A stretch of DNA of 64,000 bases from an uncultured Bulleidia sp. (GCA_934754415.1 CAKVIS010000004.1:28279-92278); one strand, 5' to 3'. Shown: positions 9,123-18,805, counted from the stretch's first letter. Numbers and translations: made by a program. Notes: a model not told the origin generated them from the letters alone.

Positions 9123-10130
9123 TCAGAATAACGCAGTTTGCCTGGTAATGTGTAAATGTTCGTATGCTTTTTCTGTTGCAACTCTTCCACGACTTGTTCT
9201 GTTCACAAAACCAATCTGAATAAGATAAGGTTCATAAACATCTTCAAGTGTCGTTGTTTCTTCAGATATAGCATTTGCCAGAGAATCCAGTCCTACAGGT
9301 CCGCCATGGAACCTCTCGATAATTCCACGAAGATATCTTAAGTCAACTTCATCGAGTCCCAGACTGTCAACATGCAATCTGTTTAAGGAATCCTTGGATA
9401 CCTGTTCAGAAATAACACCATCATTCAAAACCTGAGCAAAATCTCTGATACGTCGTAACAGTCTGTTGGCAATTCGTGGAGTGCCTCTGGATCTCATGGC
9501 AATCTCACATACTGCTGTATCATCAATGGTACATCCCAGTACTCTTGCACTTCTTGCAACAATACTGGAAAGCTGCTCATTAGTGTAATAATTCAATTTG
9601 GATACTATACCAAATCTGTCTCTGAGAGGAGAAGAAAGGTCTCCTGCTCTTGTTGTTGCACCAACAAGAGTAAATGGAGGAAGATCCAGACGAATTGATC
9701 TTGCTTCGGATTCTTTTCCTACCATGACATCGATATAGAAGTCCTCCATAGCAGAATACAACACTTCTTCCACTACTTTAGGAATTCTGTGAATTTCATC
9801 AATAAACAGAATATCTCCAGGTTCCAAAACAGATAAAACAGCTGCAAGATCACCTGCTTTTTCAATACTTGGTCCGGAAACAGTTTTGATATTAGAATGC
9901 ATCTCATGAGCAAGAATATAGGCAAGTGTCGTTTTACCAAGTCCTGGAGGACCATATAGCAAAACATGGTCTAAAGATTCATTACGTTGTAAAGCTGCCT
10001 GAATAAATATTTTCAGGTTTTCTTTCAGATCATCCTGTCCTACATATTCTTCCAATGAAGAAGGACGAATAGACTCTTCTTCATCTTCCGCATTTTTCGT
10101 CCCGGATAATAAATCTCTTTCGTCGTCCAT
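9123..10130 (-). CDS. ruvB: Holliday junction branch migration ATPase RuvB
   Basis: A 335-residue AAA+ motor that drives branch migration with RuvA. Walker [10 protein letters not shown] is near residue 60, Walker B LFIDEIHR near 110, sensor [18 protein letters not shown] near 160, and a C-terminal winged helix ends with [13 protein letters not shown]. Length is typical. It starts five bases after the ruvA stop, so the two subunits are co-translated. The junction resolvase RecU is encoded elsewhere in this window (33179-33763), consistent with a RuvAB-RecU system. Confidence 0.98.
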   Translation of the reverse strand: MDDERDLLSGTKNAEDEEESIRPSSLEEYVGQDDLKENLKIFIQAALQRNESLDHVLLYGPPGLGKTTLAYILAHEMHSNIKTVSGPSIEKAGDLAAVLSVLEPGDILFIDEIHRIPKVVEEVLYSAMEDFYIDVMVGKESEARSIRLDLPPFTLVGATTRAGDLSSPLRDRFGIVSKLNYYTNEQLSSIVARSARVLGCTIDDTAVCEIAMRSRGTPRIANRLLRRIRDFAQVLNDGVISEQVSKDSLNRLHVDSLGLDEVDLRYLRGIIERFHGGPVGLDSLANAISEETTTLEDVYEPYLIQIGFVNRTSRGRVATEKAYEHLHITRQTALF

Positions 10131-10135
10131 AAGAA

Positions 10136-10723
10136 TTATCCCTTCAGTGCCTGTTTGGAAAGATACTGTAATCCAAGCTTAAGATATGCCTGAGTTGTCA
10201 GTCCTTCCTTTTCTTTCATGATATGTACGGCTTTGGAAATCTCAGATTCTCTATAGCCGAAGGATTTTAATGCTTCACAGGCGTCCTGAATCTCCTGAGG
10301 AAGACTCTTTTTCTCCTGTGGAGTATCTACAGGGATTAAATGACCTTTCAGATCCAGCACAATCTGGCTTGCTGCCTTAGCGCCAATACCAGGCATTGTC
10401 TTCAGGAATTTTACATCGCCTGTTTCTATTGCATTTATCAATTCATTTGAGCCTGCTTTATGCAGAATATTGATAGCAGTCTTAGGACCTATTCCCTTAA
10501 CACTGATCAGTTTCAGAAAAATAGATTTTTCCTGCATGGATTCAAATCCATACAAATGCATATCATTTTCCAAAATCTGCAGATACGTATAAATCTGTGC
10601 TGTTTCACCAGAATGTACTTTTTCCACATGCGGATAATACAGCTCCCAGCCCATACCGTCATGGTCAATAACAATAGAGTCAGCCCCTACTGAAACAATA
10701 GTTCCTTTGATAAATGCTATCAT
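10136..10723 (-). CDS. ruvA: Holliday junction DNA-binding subunit RuvA
   Basis: A 195-residue protein with the N-terminal OB fold (MIAFIKGTI), central helix-hairpin-helix motifs ([14 protein letters not shown] and [17 protein letters not shown]) and a short C-terminal RuvB-interacting helical domain after a flexible Pro/Gln-rich linker. It binds four-way junctions and loads RuvB. It lies between obgE (3 bases upstream) and ruvB. Confidence 0.97.
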   Translation of the reverse strand: MIAFIKGTIVSVGADSIVIDHDGMGWELYYPHVEKVHSGETAQIYTYLQILENDMHLYGFESMQEKSIFLKLISVKGIGPKTAINILHKAGSNELINAIETGDVKFLKTMPGIGAKAASQIVLDLKGHLIPVDTPQEKKSLPQEIQDACEALKSFGYRESEISKAVHIMKEKEGLTTQAYLKLGLQYLSKQALKG

Positions 10724-10726
10724 GCA

Positions 10727-11998
10727 CTACTCCTTATATCCCATTAAATGGTTACCAATAATTACCTGATCACCATCTCTGGCACCTGCTTTATATAAAG
10801 CATCATCGACACCCATCTGTGTAACTTTTAAAGCAAACTGATATGCCTGATCAGGGTCATCCATATCAATGGTATCAGATAGTCTGTCAAGTTTCTCACT
10901 TTCAACTTTCCATCTGTGAGGTCCTTGTTTAACAATATAGAAATCAGGTCTTTGTGGCTTGTACTTATATACCACCGTTTCTTCCATTGGCTGTGGATTT
11001 TCTGCTTCAGCCTGCTTAGCCTTTTCAATTTCATCCATTGCAGCAAACAATACTGCGTTAAGACCTTCATGTTTCATGGCACTGATTTCATACACTTTTA
11101 CATCAGGAAATTCCTTTTTAAATTCATTCAGATATTCCTGTGCATATTCATCGTCCATTTTATTAGCAACAACAATCTGAGGTTTCTGAACGAGATCTTC
11201 CCCATAAGTAGCAAGTTCTTTATTGATAATCTTGTAATTCTCATTAGGATCACCCTGACTTCCGGACATATCCAGAATGTGAATAAGAACTCGACATCTT
11301 CTGATGTGTCTTAAAAATTCATGACCAAGCCCTTTGCCTTCTCCTGCTCCCTCAATAAGACCAGGCATATCTGCTAAGACAAAACCGCTGTCTCCAATAG
11401 GAACAACACCTATATTTGGTTCAATAGTTGTAAATGGATATGCAGCAATTTCAGGTTTGGCATTTGTTACTACGGATAAGAAAGTAGATTTACCTACAGA
11501 TGGAAACCCAATTAACCCGGCATCAGCCAGCAATCTCAATTCAAGCTGTACATCGAGACTTTCACCAATTTCACCAGGTTGAGCATATTCCGGAGTATCA
11601 TTTCTTGCAGTTGCAAAGTGATAATTACCCAGACCGCCCTTTCCACCATGAGCAACAAGAACCTTCTGGCCAGGCTTAGTAAGGTCAGCTAAAAGATCGT
11701 TGTTTGCAGCATTTCTAACCATAGTACCTAAAGGTACAGGAATAACGATATCATCTCCGGATTTACCATGCATTTTTTTTATAAGGCCTGGAGAACCATT
11801 TCCTGCTTTAACGGTTTTAGTAAAACGTAATTTAATCAAAGTTGTTTCATTTGTATCTACAGCGAAATAAATGTCTCCACCATTACCGCCATCTCCACCG
11901 AACGGGCCTCCGTTTGGATAGAATTTTTCTCTTCTCCAGGCAACACAACCTCTTCCGCCGTCGCCTGCTTTTAAGTGGAGTTTTACAAGATCGATCAT
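10727..11998 (-). CDS. obgE: Obg/CgtA GTPase
   Basis: A 423-residue ribosome-associated GTPase. The glycine-rich Obg fold (residues 1-158, with GDGGRGC and PFGGDGGNGGD) is followed by the G domain (G1 GFPSVGKST, G3 DMPGLIEGA, G4 NKMD) and a C-terminal OCT domain ending in VIIGNHLMGY. AAGGAGG precedes the ATG. It acts in 50S maturation and stress control. It is the first gene of the obgE-ruvA-ruvB run, after a terminator that follows rpmA. Confidence 0.98.
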   Translation of the reverse strand: MIDLVKLHLKAGDGGRGCVAWRREKFYPNGGPFGGDGGNGGDIYFAVDTNETTLIKLRFTKTVKAGNGSPGLIKKMHGKSGDDIVIPVPLGTMVRNAANNDLLADLTKPGQKVLVAHGGKGGLGNYHFATARNDTPEYAQPGEIGESLDVQLELRLLADAGLIGFPSVGKSTFLSVVTNAKPEIAAYPFTTIEPNIGVVPIGDSGFVLADMPGLIEGAGEGKGLGHEFLRHIRRCRVLIHILDMSGSQGDPNENYKIINKELATYGEDLVQKPQIVVANKMDDEYAQEYLNEFKKEFPDVKVYEISAMKHEGLNAVLFAAMDEIEKAKQAEAENPQPMEETVVYKYKPQRPDFYIVKQGPHRWKVESEKLDRLSDTIDMDDPDQAYQFALKVTQMGVDDALYKAGARDGDQVIIGNHLMGYKE

Positions 11999-12015
11999 AG
12001 TTTACCTCCTTCTTT

Positions 12016-12052
12016 GTTGAAAAACGCCCCTGACTTCTTTGTCAGGAGCGTT
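12016..12052 (-). terminator. Terminator between rpmA and obgE
   Basis: A 12-bp stem (AACGCTCCTGAC / GTCAGGGGCGTT with one G-U) and a 6-base loop followed by TTTTTC on the minus strand. Some read-through into obgE is possible, as no clear separate promoter is seen. Confidence 0.85.
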
Positions 12053-12070
12053 TGTTTTAAGATACGTGAT

Positions 12071-12358
12071 TTAAGCTTCCTGTGGATAAACAGAAACCTG
12101 CTTTTTATCCTTGCCTAGGCGTTCATACTTAACAATACCGCTTGCTGTAGCAAATAAAGTATCGTCTCCACCGCGCTTAACATTTAAACCAGGATAAATT
12201 CTTGTACCTCTCTGGCGATAAATGATAGAACCGCAGTTTGCAAACTGTCCGTCTGCTTTCTTCGCACCAAGACGTCTACCGGCAGAGTCACGGCCGTTCT
12301 TTGTGGAAGATACACCCTTTTTACTGGCGAAGAACTGAATATCTAATGTGAATTTCAT
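12071..12358 (-). CDS. rpmA: 50S ribosomal protein L27 with cleavable N-terminal extension
   Basis: A 95-residue L27. The N-terminal stretch [15 protein letters not shown] contains the Bacillota-type extension ending in QFFA before SKKG, which in Staphylococcus is removed by the protease Prp; the Prp homologue is encoded next to it, six bases upstream. The conserved core ([21 protein letters not shown]) follows. Mature L27 sits at the peptidyl transferase centre. It is the last gene of rplU-prp-rpmA. Confidence 0.97.
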   Translation of the reverse strand: MKFTLDIQFFASKKGVSSTKNGRDSAGRRLGAKKADGQFANCGSIIYRQRGTRIYPGLNVKRGGDDTLFATASGIVKYERLGKDKKQVSVYPQEA

Positions 12359-12363
12359 GGTTT

Positions 12364-12672
12364 CTACACCTCCATTTTAATTTTTACATACTGACTGTGA
12401 ACTTCTTCAACTGTTTTTAATTGAATCAGTCCTGTTCTCATCACAAACTCAGTATTTTGATTTGGATGAGCGATAGAAATATCCAGTACATTATCAGATA
12501 CTTCTACTTTTTCATGAAGTAGTTCGTCTACAGCATTGGCCAGGCCAAATGTTATGGCACTGACTGCAGCACAAACCAGATCATGTCCATGTGTTGCTGA
12601 ACCTGAATGTCCACTTACACAAATACGTGTAATCTGTTTCTGTTCATTTTCAACTACACGAATTGTAATCAT
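12364..12672 (-). CDS. prp: Ribosomal-processing cysteine protease Prp (YsxB family)
   Basis: A 102-residue protein with the family motifs [19 protein letters not shown], giving a His and Cys catalytic pair separated by about ten residues. It is placed between rplU and rpmA, as in all Bacillota with extended L27. The expected function is removal of the L27 N-terminal extension. Confidence 0.93.
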   Translation of the reverse strand: MITIRVVENEQKQITRICVSGHSGSATHGHDLVCAAVSAITFGLANAVDELLHEKVEVSDNVLDISIAHPNQNTEFVMRTGLIQLKTVEEVHSQYVKIKMEV

Positions 12673-12674
12673 GC

Positions 12675-12986
12675 TTAAGCCTCAATAGAAACAACTGTCA
12701 GCTTTGTATATGGCTGACGATGTCCTTGACGACGACGTGTAGCACCTTTCTTAGGCTTGTACTTGAAGATACGAATCTTCTTTCCTTTACCCTGTTTTAC
12801 TACTGTACAAGTGACTTTAGCACCTTCTACATAAGGAGTACCAATCTTAGTAGCATCATCAGATACTAAGCAAACCTTATCAAAAACTACTGTTTCACCT
12901 GCTTCAACGTTAAGCTTTTCAACATAGATTTCTTGACCAGCTTCAACCTTGAGTTGCTTTCCGCCTGTTTCGATAACTGCGAACAT
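12675..12986 (-). CDS. rplU: 50S ribosomal protein L21
   Basis: A 103-residue L21, starting [11 protein letters not shown] and ending with the basic [20 protein letters not shown] region typical of the family. It is the first gene of the rplU-prp-rpmA operon, two bases before prp, with AGGAGG upstream. A conserved leader RNA precedes it. Confidence 0.98.
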   Translation of the reverse strand: MFAVIETGGKQLKVEAGQEIYVEKLNVEAGETVVFDKVCLVSDDATKIGTPYVEGAKVTCTVVKQGKGKKIRIFKYKPKKGATRRRQGHRQPYTKLTVVSIEA

Positions 12987-12989
12987 TTC

Positions 12990-13097
12990 TTACACCTCCT
13001 GTTACTTCATACATCTTAAGACGCGCCATGAAGGGAACATTTCTGTATTTAACCCTTTTCTGTGCGGTTACAGACCTCGCAAGAGGGCCTGATAACG
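12990..13097 (-). ncRNA. Ribosomal protein L21 leader
   Basis: About 100 bases between the promoter and rplU hold a compact structure, including the GGCCCTCTTGCGAGGTC hairpin and a downstream GGGTTAAA...CCCTTCATGGCGC part, followed by AGGAGG. The place and the motif agree with the known Bacillota L21 leader family, an autoregulatory mRNA element. The assignment is from memory of that motif. Confidence 0.7.
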
Positions 13098-13102
13098 TGA
13101 TG

Positions 13103-13130
13103 ATTATACCATAGAAACTATCTACGTCAA
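13103..13130 (-). promoter_or_regulatory. Promoter of the rplU operon
   Basis: Minus-strand -35 TTGACG (13125-13130) and -10 TATAAT (13103-13108), spacer 16 bp. Confidence 0.75.
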
Positions 13131-13136
13131 TGTGTT

Positions 13137-13367
13137 TTAGAGCAATTTAGAAAGCTTTTTTGCATACTTGATGCGTTCTTTCTCATCACAGTTTGACAAC
13201 ATGGTAAACAGGCTGAAGATTTTCAGTTTTTTAGCTGTTGAATACAAATCGTTCATTTCTACTTTGATAATGTAGGGATTCAGCTTATCACAGAATTCCT
13301 GTGCATTCACTGCTACGTTTTCGCGTACCATATCCAGAAATTCTACACCTAATCTATTTACTGCCAT
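13137..13367 (-). CDS. Hypothetical 76-residue protein downstream of thiI
   Basis: A small, probably helical, soluble protein (MAVNRLGVEFLDMV...) with no motif I recognise; no signal peptide or membrane segment. AGGAGG lies six bases before the ATG, so it is likely translated. It begins nine bases after thiI and is the last gene of the ezrA-desulfurase-thiI run, ending right at the rplU promoter. Confidence 0.7.
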   Translation of the reverse strand: MAVNRLGVEFLDMVRENVAVNAQEFCDKLNPYIIKVEMNDLYSTAKKLKIFSLFTMLSNCDEKERIKYAKKLSKLL

Positions 13368-13376
13368 AGGTACCTC

Positions 13377-14561
13377 CTAGAGAAAATCCTCTTCCTTCTG
13401 CTGTTCAACTACAACCACTTTTTCTTCATCAAGACAAGTTTGTAATAATGCTTCATAATCTACCATCTTTTCAAATTCTTCTGCTTTTTCAATAGATGGC
13501 TTAGTGACAGGATTCTTTGGATCAAAGATTGTACAGCAGTCTTCATATGGAAGAATGGATGTTTCATAGGTACCAATCTTTCTTGCAAGAGCAATAATTT
13601 CCACCTTATCATAACAAACAAGAGGTCTGATAATCGGAAGATGCACTACATCATTGATACAAACCATAGATTCCAATGTCTGAGAAGCGACCTGTCCAAC
13701 ACTTTCACCTGTTCCAATCGCAAGACATTTTGTCTTTGCACAAAGTCTTTCAGCAAGTCTGAACATCATTCGTCTCATTAGGGTAACAGCATACGGGTCC
13801 CCTGCTGTTTTATAAATCTGAAGCTGGATATCTGTGAAATTTAAAATATGTACTTTCATCTTTCCCTGATATTCGCTCATCATCGTAGCAAGTTCCAAGA
13901 CTTTATCCTGTGCAGCCTGAGAAGTATATGGTGGAGATGCATAATGTACAGCTTCTACTTCAATACCTCTTTTCATAATTTCATAAGCAGCTACAGGAGA
14001 ATCAATCCCACCTGATAACATCAGCAGAACCTTACCATTAATACCTGTCGGATAGCCACCAGCTCCCTGAATCTTTTCAGAGGTAATATAGGTAAATTCC
14101 TGTTGCACTTCTACACGGATAGATAATTCAGGATTATGCACATCCACTTTCAAATCTGTTTTATTTAAAATAAGACCTGCCACAGCTCTGTTGATTTCAT
14201 CAGAACTCATTGGAAAAGACTTATCATGTCTTTTGGTAATCATCTTGAATGTCTTCTTGTCAGTTTCCTGTGCTATACGAAGACAGGCATTCTGAATATC
14301 TTCCAGAGTACTTGGGACTTTTTCTGTAAAAGAGAAAGAAGAAATACCAAATACTTTCTGAAGTTTTTCTTTTATCAGTTCATGATCTTCTCCATGAAGT
14401 TTGATATAAATACGATCATGTGTTCTCTGATATGTTAAAGAAGGAAAATCTTTTAACATATTTCGGATATTCTTATCCAGTCGTTTTATAAATTCTTTTC
14501 TGTTTTTTCCTTTAGTACTCAATTCGCCATAGCGAATTAACACTGTATCATAATTCACCAT
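13377..14561 (-). CDS. thiI: tRNA 4-thiouridine synthase ThiI
   Basis: A 394-residue protein with an N-terminal ferredoxin-like/THUMP region (YGELSTKGKNR) and the PP-loop ATP pyrophosphatase domain (MLSGGIDSPVAAYEIMKRG, about residue 180 on). The C-terminal rhodanese domain of enterobacterial ThiI is absent, as usual in Bacillota, where a dedicated cysteine desulfurase delivers sulfur directly. It overlaps the desulfurase gene by 14 bases, which supports that partnership. Role: s4U8 in tRNA and possibly thiazole sulfur. Confidence 0.96.
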   Translation of the reverse strand: MVNYDTVLIRYGELSTKGKNRKEFIKRLDKNIRNMLKDFPSLTYQRTHDRIYIKLHGEDHELIKEKLQKVFGISSFSFTEKVPSTLEDIQNACLRIAQETDKKTFKMITKRHDKSFPMSSDEINRAVAGLILNKTDLKVDVHNPELSIRVEVQQEFTYITSEKIQGAGGYPTGINGKVLLMLSGGIDSPVAAYEIMKRGIEVEAVHYASPPYTSQAAQDKVLELATMMSEYQGKMKVHILNFTDIQLQIYKTAGDPYAVTLMRRMMFRLAERLCAKTKCLAIGTGESVGQVASQTLESMVCINDVVHLPIIRPLVCYDKVEIIALARKIGTYETSILPYEDCCTIFDPKNPVTKPSIEKAEEFEKMVDYEALLQTCLDEEKVVVVEQQKEEDFL

Positions 14562-15690
14562 ACTGATGGATGATCTCCTTTACTGCAAAAATAAACTGTT
14601 CAATATCTTCCCTGGTTGTCTGATAAGAGAAAGACACACGAATACAGGAACTGGCTCTTTTTTCACTATATCCCATAGCCAGTAATACATAGCTTGGGTT
14701 ATGGGAGTGTGAATCGCAGGTACTTCTGGAGCTGACTAAAAATCCTCTTGCATTCAAAGCATTCTGCATAATTTCACTCGGAATATTCTCATACGAAAAA
14801 TTAACAGTAGACGGAATAGACGGAGAAGCTGTATTCATTTCCACACCGTCAATACCTGTTAATCCTTCCACCAGAATATCATGAAGATTCTGTATATGTT
14901 CATGGTATTTCTTTCCGTTTTCCAGAGCCAGACGTAAGGTTTTTGCAAATACCATATCTGTTACTGCATTACTTGTTCCGCCACGTAAACCAAATTCCTG
15001 TTCTCCACCATTAATCAGCGGAACAAACGGAACATGTCTTTTCTTAATAAGTATGCCGCTGCCTTTTAACCCTTCAAGTTTATGAGCACTGATAGAAGCC
15101 AGATCAATGTTGGACAAATCTAAAGCCACTTTACCAATAGCCTGTGTCAGATCCACATGAAAATATGCATGCGTATGTTTCTTGATATACTCGGCAATCT
15201 CAGCAACCGGATTGACAGCTCCTGTTTCATTGTTGACATACATGATAGAAACAATAGCAGTATCTTCAGTAACAGTTTTTTTAACATCTTCCAGAGAAAC
15301 TGTACCTTGTCTGGAAACAGGAAGATACGTTACCTTGTACCCGAAAACTTCCTTCATCTGCTTACATGCATTCATAATGGAGGAGTGTTCAATACAGCTG
15401 GTAACAATATGATTCTTTTCTTTCTGTGCAAAACAAACTGATTTGATAGCTGTAGAATTAGATTCACTGGAACCGGAAGTAAACAATACCTCATCGGATT
15501 TCACTCCAAGCAAAGAAGCAATACCTGCACGTGCTTTTTCCAGAGAACGAAATACATCGACTCCTTCATCATATAAAGATTCACTGTTAGCAAAGTACTT
15601 CTCCAATAACTGCGTATATGTTTTCAATACTTCAGGATGAATGGCTGTAGTACTTGCATAATCTAAATAAACTCTACGCACCTTTCGCAT
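14548..15690 (-). CDS. Cysteine desulfurase (NifS/IscS-type, ThiI partner)
   Basis: A 380-residue PLP enzyme releasing sulfur from cysteine. Visible are the N-terminal YLDYASTT motif, SGSSESNSTAIKS, the PLP-lysine segment SAHKLEGLKGSG near residue 200, and the catalytic cysteine loop SSRSTCDSHSHNPS near residue 330. It overlaps ezrA upstream by 17 bases and thiI downstream by 14, the order seen for Bacillus nifZ-thiI. The start is ambiguous: ATG 15690 is only one base after AAGGAG, while GTG 15681, ten bases after it, would give a protein three residues shorter. Confidence 0.92.
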   Translation of the reverse strand: MRKVRRVYLDYASTTAIHPEVLKTYTQLLEKYFANSESLYDEGVDVFRSLEKARAGIASLLGVKSDEVLFTSGSSESNSTAIKSVCFAQKEKNHIVTSCIEHSSIMNACKQMKEVFGYKVTYLPVSRQGTVSLEDVKKTVTEDTAIVSIMYVNNETGAVNPVAEIAEYIKKHTHAYFHVDLTQAIGKVALDLSNIDLASISAHKLEGLKGSGILIKKRHVPFVPLINGGEQEFGLRGGTSNAVTDMVFAKTLRLALENGKKYHEHIQNLHDILVEGLTGIDGVEMNTASPSIPSTVNFSYENIPSEIMQNALNARGFLVSSRSTCDSHSHNPSYVLLAMGYSEKRASSCIRVSFSYQTTREDIEQFIFAVKEIIHQYGEL

Positions 15691-17401
15691 TCTCCTTAAT
15701 CATATGTTCATAGTTGCCAGGATGAATTTTTTCAATAGTTGCAATGGCTTTAGTCAGCGCCTGAGTAAATTCACCATTTCTGAAGTCCAGTTCAGCACGA
15801 GTTAACTCAGAATCAATATCCTGGTAAGTAGATCTGTAACGATTTCCGAATACAATGGTATTTTCAATCATAACGACAGTACCAACAACATTGTTTACGT
15901 CATTATATAATTTATAGATAAAATCCAGAGTTTCCTGCAATTTAGTATTCACAACCTGAATATTTAAAGGTGCCTGAGACATTAGATCTTTTAATTTGGC
16001 AATATCTTTAGATGCTTTGGCCATATCCTTTTCATATTGTGTGGAAATATTAGGAAGCTTGTATCTGCGAATCTTAACCTGTACCTGGTTAAGAATGATT
16101 TCCAGCTTGACAAGCTGCTTATGTGCCCTGTCTTCATCACCTGTAGCTACTTCAATCTTGGAACGCATATTTTTCAAAGACTCACCAATTTCACAAATAT
16201 GCTGGTTAAGCTCCTTCAAAGAAACAAGAGCTGTGGTTGACGGGATGGAATGATTTTCTGTATTTTCATAAACTCTTGGCTTTTCGGCAAGTAAAGATTT
16301 GTATTCTGCTTCACGTTTTTCAATATCTTTATCCATGCCTTCAAGTCCAAATCTTACAGATGTTCTGGCATAATTTTCCTTAACATAGGTAATTGTATTC
16401 TCAACAGAAGCAAACTGCTTTTCCGTATTCTCTTTTAAATCTTTCAGATCTTCAGAAGCTTTTTCTTCTTTGGTAATAGAATCATCCAGTTGCTGTATTC
16501 TCTTCTTATAAGATTCAAGATGCGCCTGTACGCCATCCATCTTACATATTTTCAGATTCTTTAAATCTTCTTTTAAAGCCTGTGTAAGAATAGTCAGATT
16601 CTTTTCAACTTCAATATGATTGAGATAAACATGCGCATCTCTTGCAGAAGAATAATGTTTATGAAGTTTTTCAGCCATAGTAGGAATCACACCACGTGCA
16701 TCCTTTAATAAAGCAGGCATCTTTTCAATATCATTGGAAATATCCTCAAGAGCCGCTTCAATATTAGACAGTTCTTTATTTGCTCTTTCAAACTCATTAG
16801 AGAACATCCATTCTTCAAATGTAGAAAACATTTGTTCAGTCGAAGAAATCTTTGTTTCAAGGTAATCCCAGCAATATGCCAGTTCCATGGAATGTTCCTG
16901 TGCCTCAGACTTCAGTGCGCGGAAAGTATTCTTATAAGAAGTCACCTTCTGTCTCTGTGTAGTCTGCTTGGCAAGAAGAATATCCAGCATATCATTTAGT
17001 ACAGAGGAGCTGGTATTTGCTTTTGTTAACTCTTCATCCAGCATATCCATAATTTTATCTGCTTTTTTCAATTTCCCTGCAGAGATTGCATCATCAGCGT
17101 CAGAAAGCCCAGTGGTAATCTTGGCAATACTTTCTTCGTAGGCATCATATACATCCTGTGCCTCTTTGCTTTTCTTAGTGGTATCTTCATCCATTTTGGC
17201 TAAAGTATTCACTTTATTCATCTTATATTGCACAGGTACATTCTTTATGTCGTTATATCTCTTTTTTAATTCATTTAATTCTTTTTTAAATCCCTTGGAA
17301 CGAACTGTATTTACAATAAGCCATATAACAAGTATTACGAGTAATACTGAAATTCCAATTACAAATTTTATATCAAAAATCACATTTACTAACTGATCCA
17401 T
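15674..17401 (-). CDS. ezrA: Septation ring formation regulator EzrA
   Basis: A 575-residue protein with one N-terminal transmembrane helix (about residues 10-30) followed by spectrin-like coiled-coil repeats over the rest. This is the architecture and size of EzrA, which binds FtsZ and controls Z-ring placement. The family is divergent, so identification rests on topology, coiled coil, length and position before a cysteine desulfurase and thiI and next to rpsD, an arrangement also found in Bacillus. GGGAGG precedes the ATG. Confidence 0.9.
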   Translation of the reverse strand: MDQLVNVIFDIKFVIGISVLLVILVIWLIVNTVRSKGFKKELNELKKRYNDIKNVPVQYKMNKVNTLAKMDEDTTKKSKEAQDVYDAYEESIAKITTGLSDADDAISAGKLKKADKIMDMLDEELTKANTSSSVLNDMLDILLAKQTTQRQKVTSYKNTFRALKSEAQEHSMELAYCWDYLETKISSTEQMFSTFEEWMFSNEFERANKELSNIEAALEDISNDIEKMPALLKDARGVIPTMAEKLHKHYSSARDAHVYLNHIEVEKNLTILTQALKEDLKNLKICKMDGVQAHLESYKKRIQQLDDSITKEEKASEDLKDLKENTEKQFASVENTITYVKENYARTSVRFGLEGMDKDIEKREAEYKSLLAEKPRVYENTENHSIPSTTALVSLKELNQHICEIGESLKNMRSKIEVATGDEDRAHKQLVKLEIILNQVQVKIRRYKLPNISTQYEKDMAKASKDIAKLKDLMSQAPLNIQVVNTKLQETLDFIYKLYNDVNNVVGTVVMIENTIVFGNRYRSTYQDIDSELTRAELDFRNGEFTQALTKAIATIEKIHPGNYEHMIKENAKGA

Positions 17402-17472
17402 ACAATCCTCCCATTTGCGTACTACTATACTAGTTTACCATAAAATCCCGTATATTTTTGTATAGAAATGCA

Positions 17473-17501
17473 TTGCACATAACTTTTTTAAATGTTAGAA
17501 T
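17473..17501 (+). promoter_or_regulatory. Promoter of rpsD
   Basis: Plus-strand -35 TTGCAC (17473-17478) and -10 TAGAAT (17496-17501), spacer 17 bp, leaving an untranslated leader of about 170 bases. Confidence 0.7.
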
Positions 17502-17507
17502 TATCAA

Positions 17508-17677
17508 GCGTTAAATGATGGCAGCATGTAGAGTCTAACTCAAGGCGTCAATGACATCAACTAAGAATGCGCAGATAGTAACCAGCTGCAATTGGTGAAC
17601 CTGTTTACATTGACACCCAGTTATCGATGATCTACACCTGTTATTGTTTCTCGGCCATTTACAGGAGGAAACAAAAC
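17508..17677 (+). ncRNA. Structured leader of rpsD (probable S4 autoregulatory leader)
   Basis: About 170 bases lie between the promoter and the rpsD ribosome binding site. They are rich in short self-complementary segments (for example GCAGCATG, CAGCTGCAATTGG and the TTACAGGAGG end). Bacillota rpsD genes usually carry an S4-binding leader at this place. I infer the same here but have not matched a covariance model. Confidence 0.55.
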
Positions 17678-18280
17678 ATGGCACGTTACACAGGACCAGT
17701 ATGGAAGAAAGCTAGACGCTTAAGCTTCTCCGTTTTAGAAACTGGTGTAGAGCTTAAGAAAAGAACTTATGCTCCTGGTCAGCATGGACCAACTAAGCGC
17801 GTAAAGTTAAGCAACTATGGATTACAGCTGCGTGAAAAGCAGAGAATCCGTAATATGTATGGCTTAAACGAAAGACAGTTCGCAAACCTTTTTGACAAGG
17901 CATCCCGTATGGACGGTATGGCTGGTGTAAACTTCCTTATCCTTCTCGAAAGCAGATTAGATAACTTAGTTTACCGTATGGGCTTTGCCAGAACTCGTGC
18001 AGCAGCTAGACAGTTAGTTAACCACGGTCACATCTTAGTTGATGGTAAGAAATTAGACATCCCATCTGCTCAGATTAAACCTGGAACTGTAATTTCTGTT
18101 CGTGAAAAGTCTTTAAACAACAAGACAATCGCTGAATCTCTGGAATCCAATATTTCTACTCCAGCATTCGTTGAAGTAGATAAAGAAAAGAAATCCGGAA
18201 AATTCGTTCGTTTACCTGAAAGAAATGAATTAAACCAGGAATTAAACGAATCTCTTGTTGTCGAATACTACAACAGATAA
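17678..18280 (+). CDS. rpsD: 30S ribosomal protein S4
   Basis: A 200-residue S4 beginning [14 protein letters not shown]. Its S4 RNA-binding domain runs from about residue 90 ([15 protein letters not shown], then [15 protein letters not shown]). It nucleates assembly of the 30S 5' domain. ATG 17678 follows AGGAGG by eight bases; the longer open frame upstream lies in the leader. It is transcribed opposite to ezrA and ends in a strong terminator. Confidence 0.98.
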   Translation: MARYTGPVWKKARRLSFSVLETGVELKKRTYAPGQHGPTKRVKLSNYGLQLREKQRIRNMYGLNERQFANLFDKASRMDGMAGVNFLILLESRLDNLVYRMGFARTRAAARQLVNHGHILVDGKKLDIPSAQIKPGTVISVREKSLNNKTIAESLESNISTPAFVEVDKEKKSGKFVRLPERNELNQELNESLVVEYYNR

Positions 18281-18289
18281 GACGCTGGA

Positions 18290-18325
18290 AAAACTTCGGG
18301 AATTTCTCGAAGTTTTTTTATTTTC
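18290..18325 (+). terminator. Terminator of rpsD
   Basis: An 8-bp stem AAACTTCG / CGAAGTTT followed by seven T and ATTTT. Confidence 0.85.
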
Positions 18326-18326
18326 A

Positions 18327-18351
18327 CAAAAAAAGGACAGTTCTGTCCTTT
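18327..18351 (-). terminator. Terminator of the SSB-like gene
   Basis: The self-complementary AAAGGACAGAACTGTCCTTT hairpin followed by TTTTG on the minus strand, back to back with the rpsD terminator. Confidence 0.8.
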
Positions 18352-18666
18352 TCAGTACTGGATCATTCTTACCTTTTCTGCAATGATATCTGGAATCACA
18401 TACGTCTTTCCTTCTTTAGTAAAACTGTGTGATTCCAGTCTGCCTTTCACTCCAAGAATGCTGCCTTCTTTGCAAATATCTGCAGTTTCCTCTGCAATGC
18501 CTTTCCATAAGATTATCTTAAACTGATCTTTCATTACATGCCCTTCCTGAGATTGAAACGGTCTTTCACACTCCAGCATAAGATGCGCATACACATTTCC
18601 ATTCTTACTTGTCTCCACTACAGGTTTTTCTTTAACTACTCCTACCAATGCACAATTTGTAAACAT
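18352..18666 (-). CDS. Short single-stranded-DNA-binding (OB-fold) protein
   Basis: A 104-residue OB-fold protein of the SSB family: MFTNCALVGVV start, a central WKGIAEETADICKEGSILGVKGRLES segment equivalent to the SSB region W-x-x-A-E-x-...-K-G-x-x-V-x-V-x-G, and a final strand ending in RMIQY. It lacks the flexible tail and acidic D-D-x-P-F C-terminus through which replicative SSBs bind partners. It is therefore probably an accessory SSB, in the manner of PriB or YwpH, rather than the main one. AGGAGG precedes the ATG. Monocistronic. Confidence 0.8.
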   Translation of the reverse strand: MFTNCALVGVVKEKPVVETSKNGNVYAHLMLECERPFQSQEGHVMKDQFKIILWKGIAEETADICKEGSILGVKGRLESHSFTKEGKTYVIPDIIAEKVRMIQY

Positions 18667-18744
18667 ATACGTCTACCTCCTTTTACAAGAAGTATTTAAT
18701 TGCAATCGGTGCTATCCGACAAATGTTCATATTTGCCGATAATA

Positions 18745-18785
18745 AGACAAAAGAGCAGATTTGATTTAACAAAATCTGCTCTTTA
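18745..18785 (-). terminator. Terminator after the Cys-rich protein gene
   Basis: A long stem (AAAGAGCAGATTT / AAATCTGCTCTTT) followed by TGTCTT on the minus strand. The T-tract is short but the stem is strong. Confidence 0.75.
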
Positions 18786-18805
18786 CTATTGCTTTCTGCA
18801 AATTT

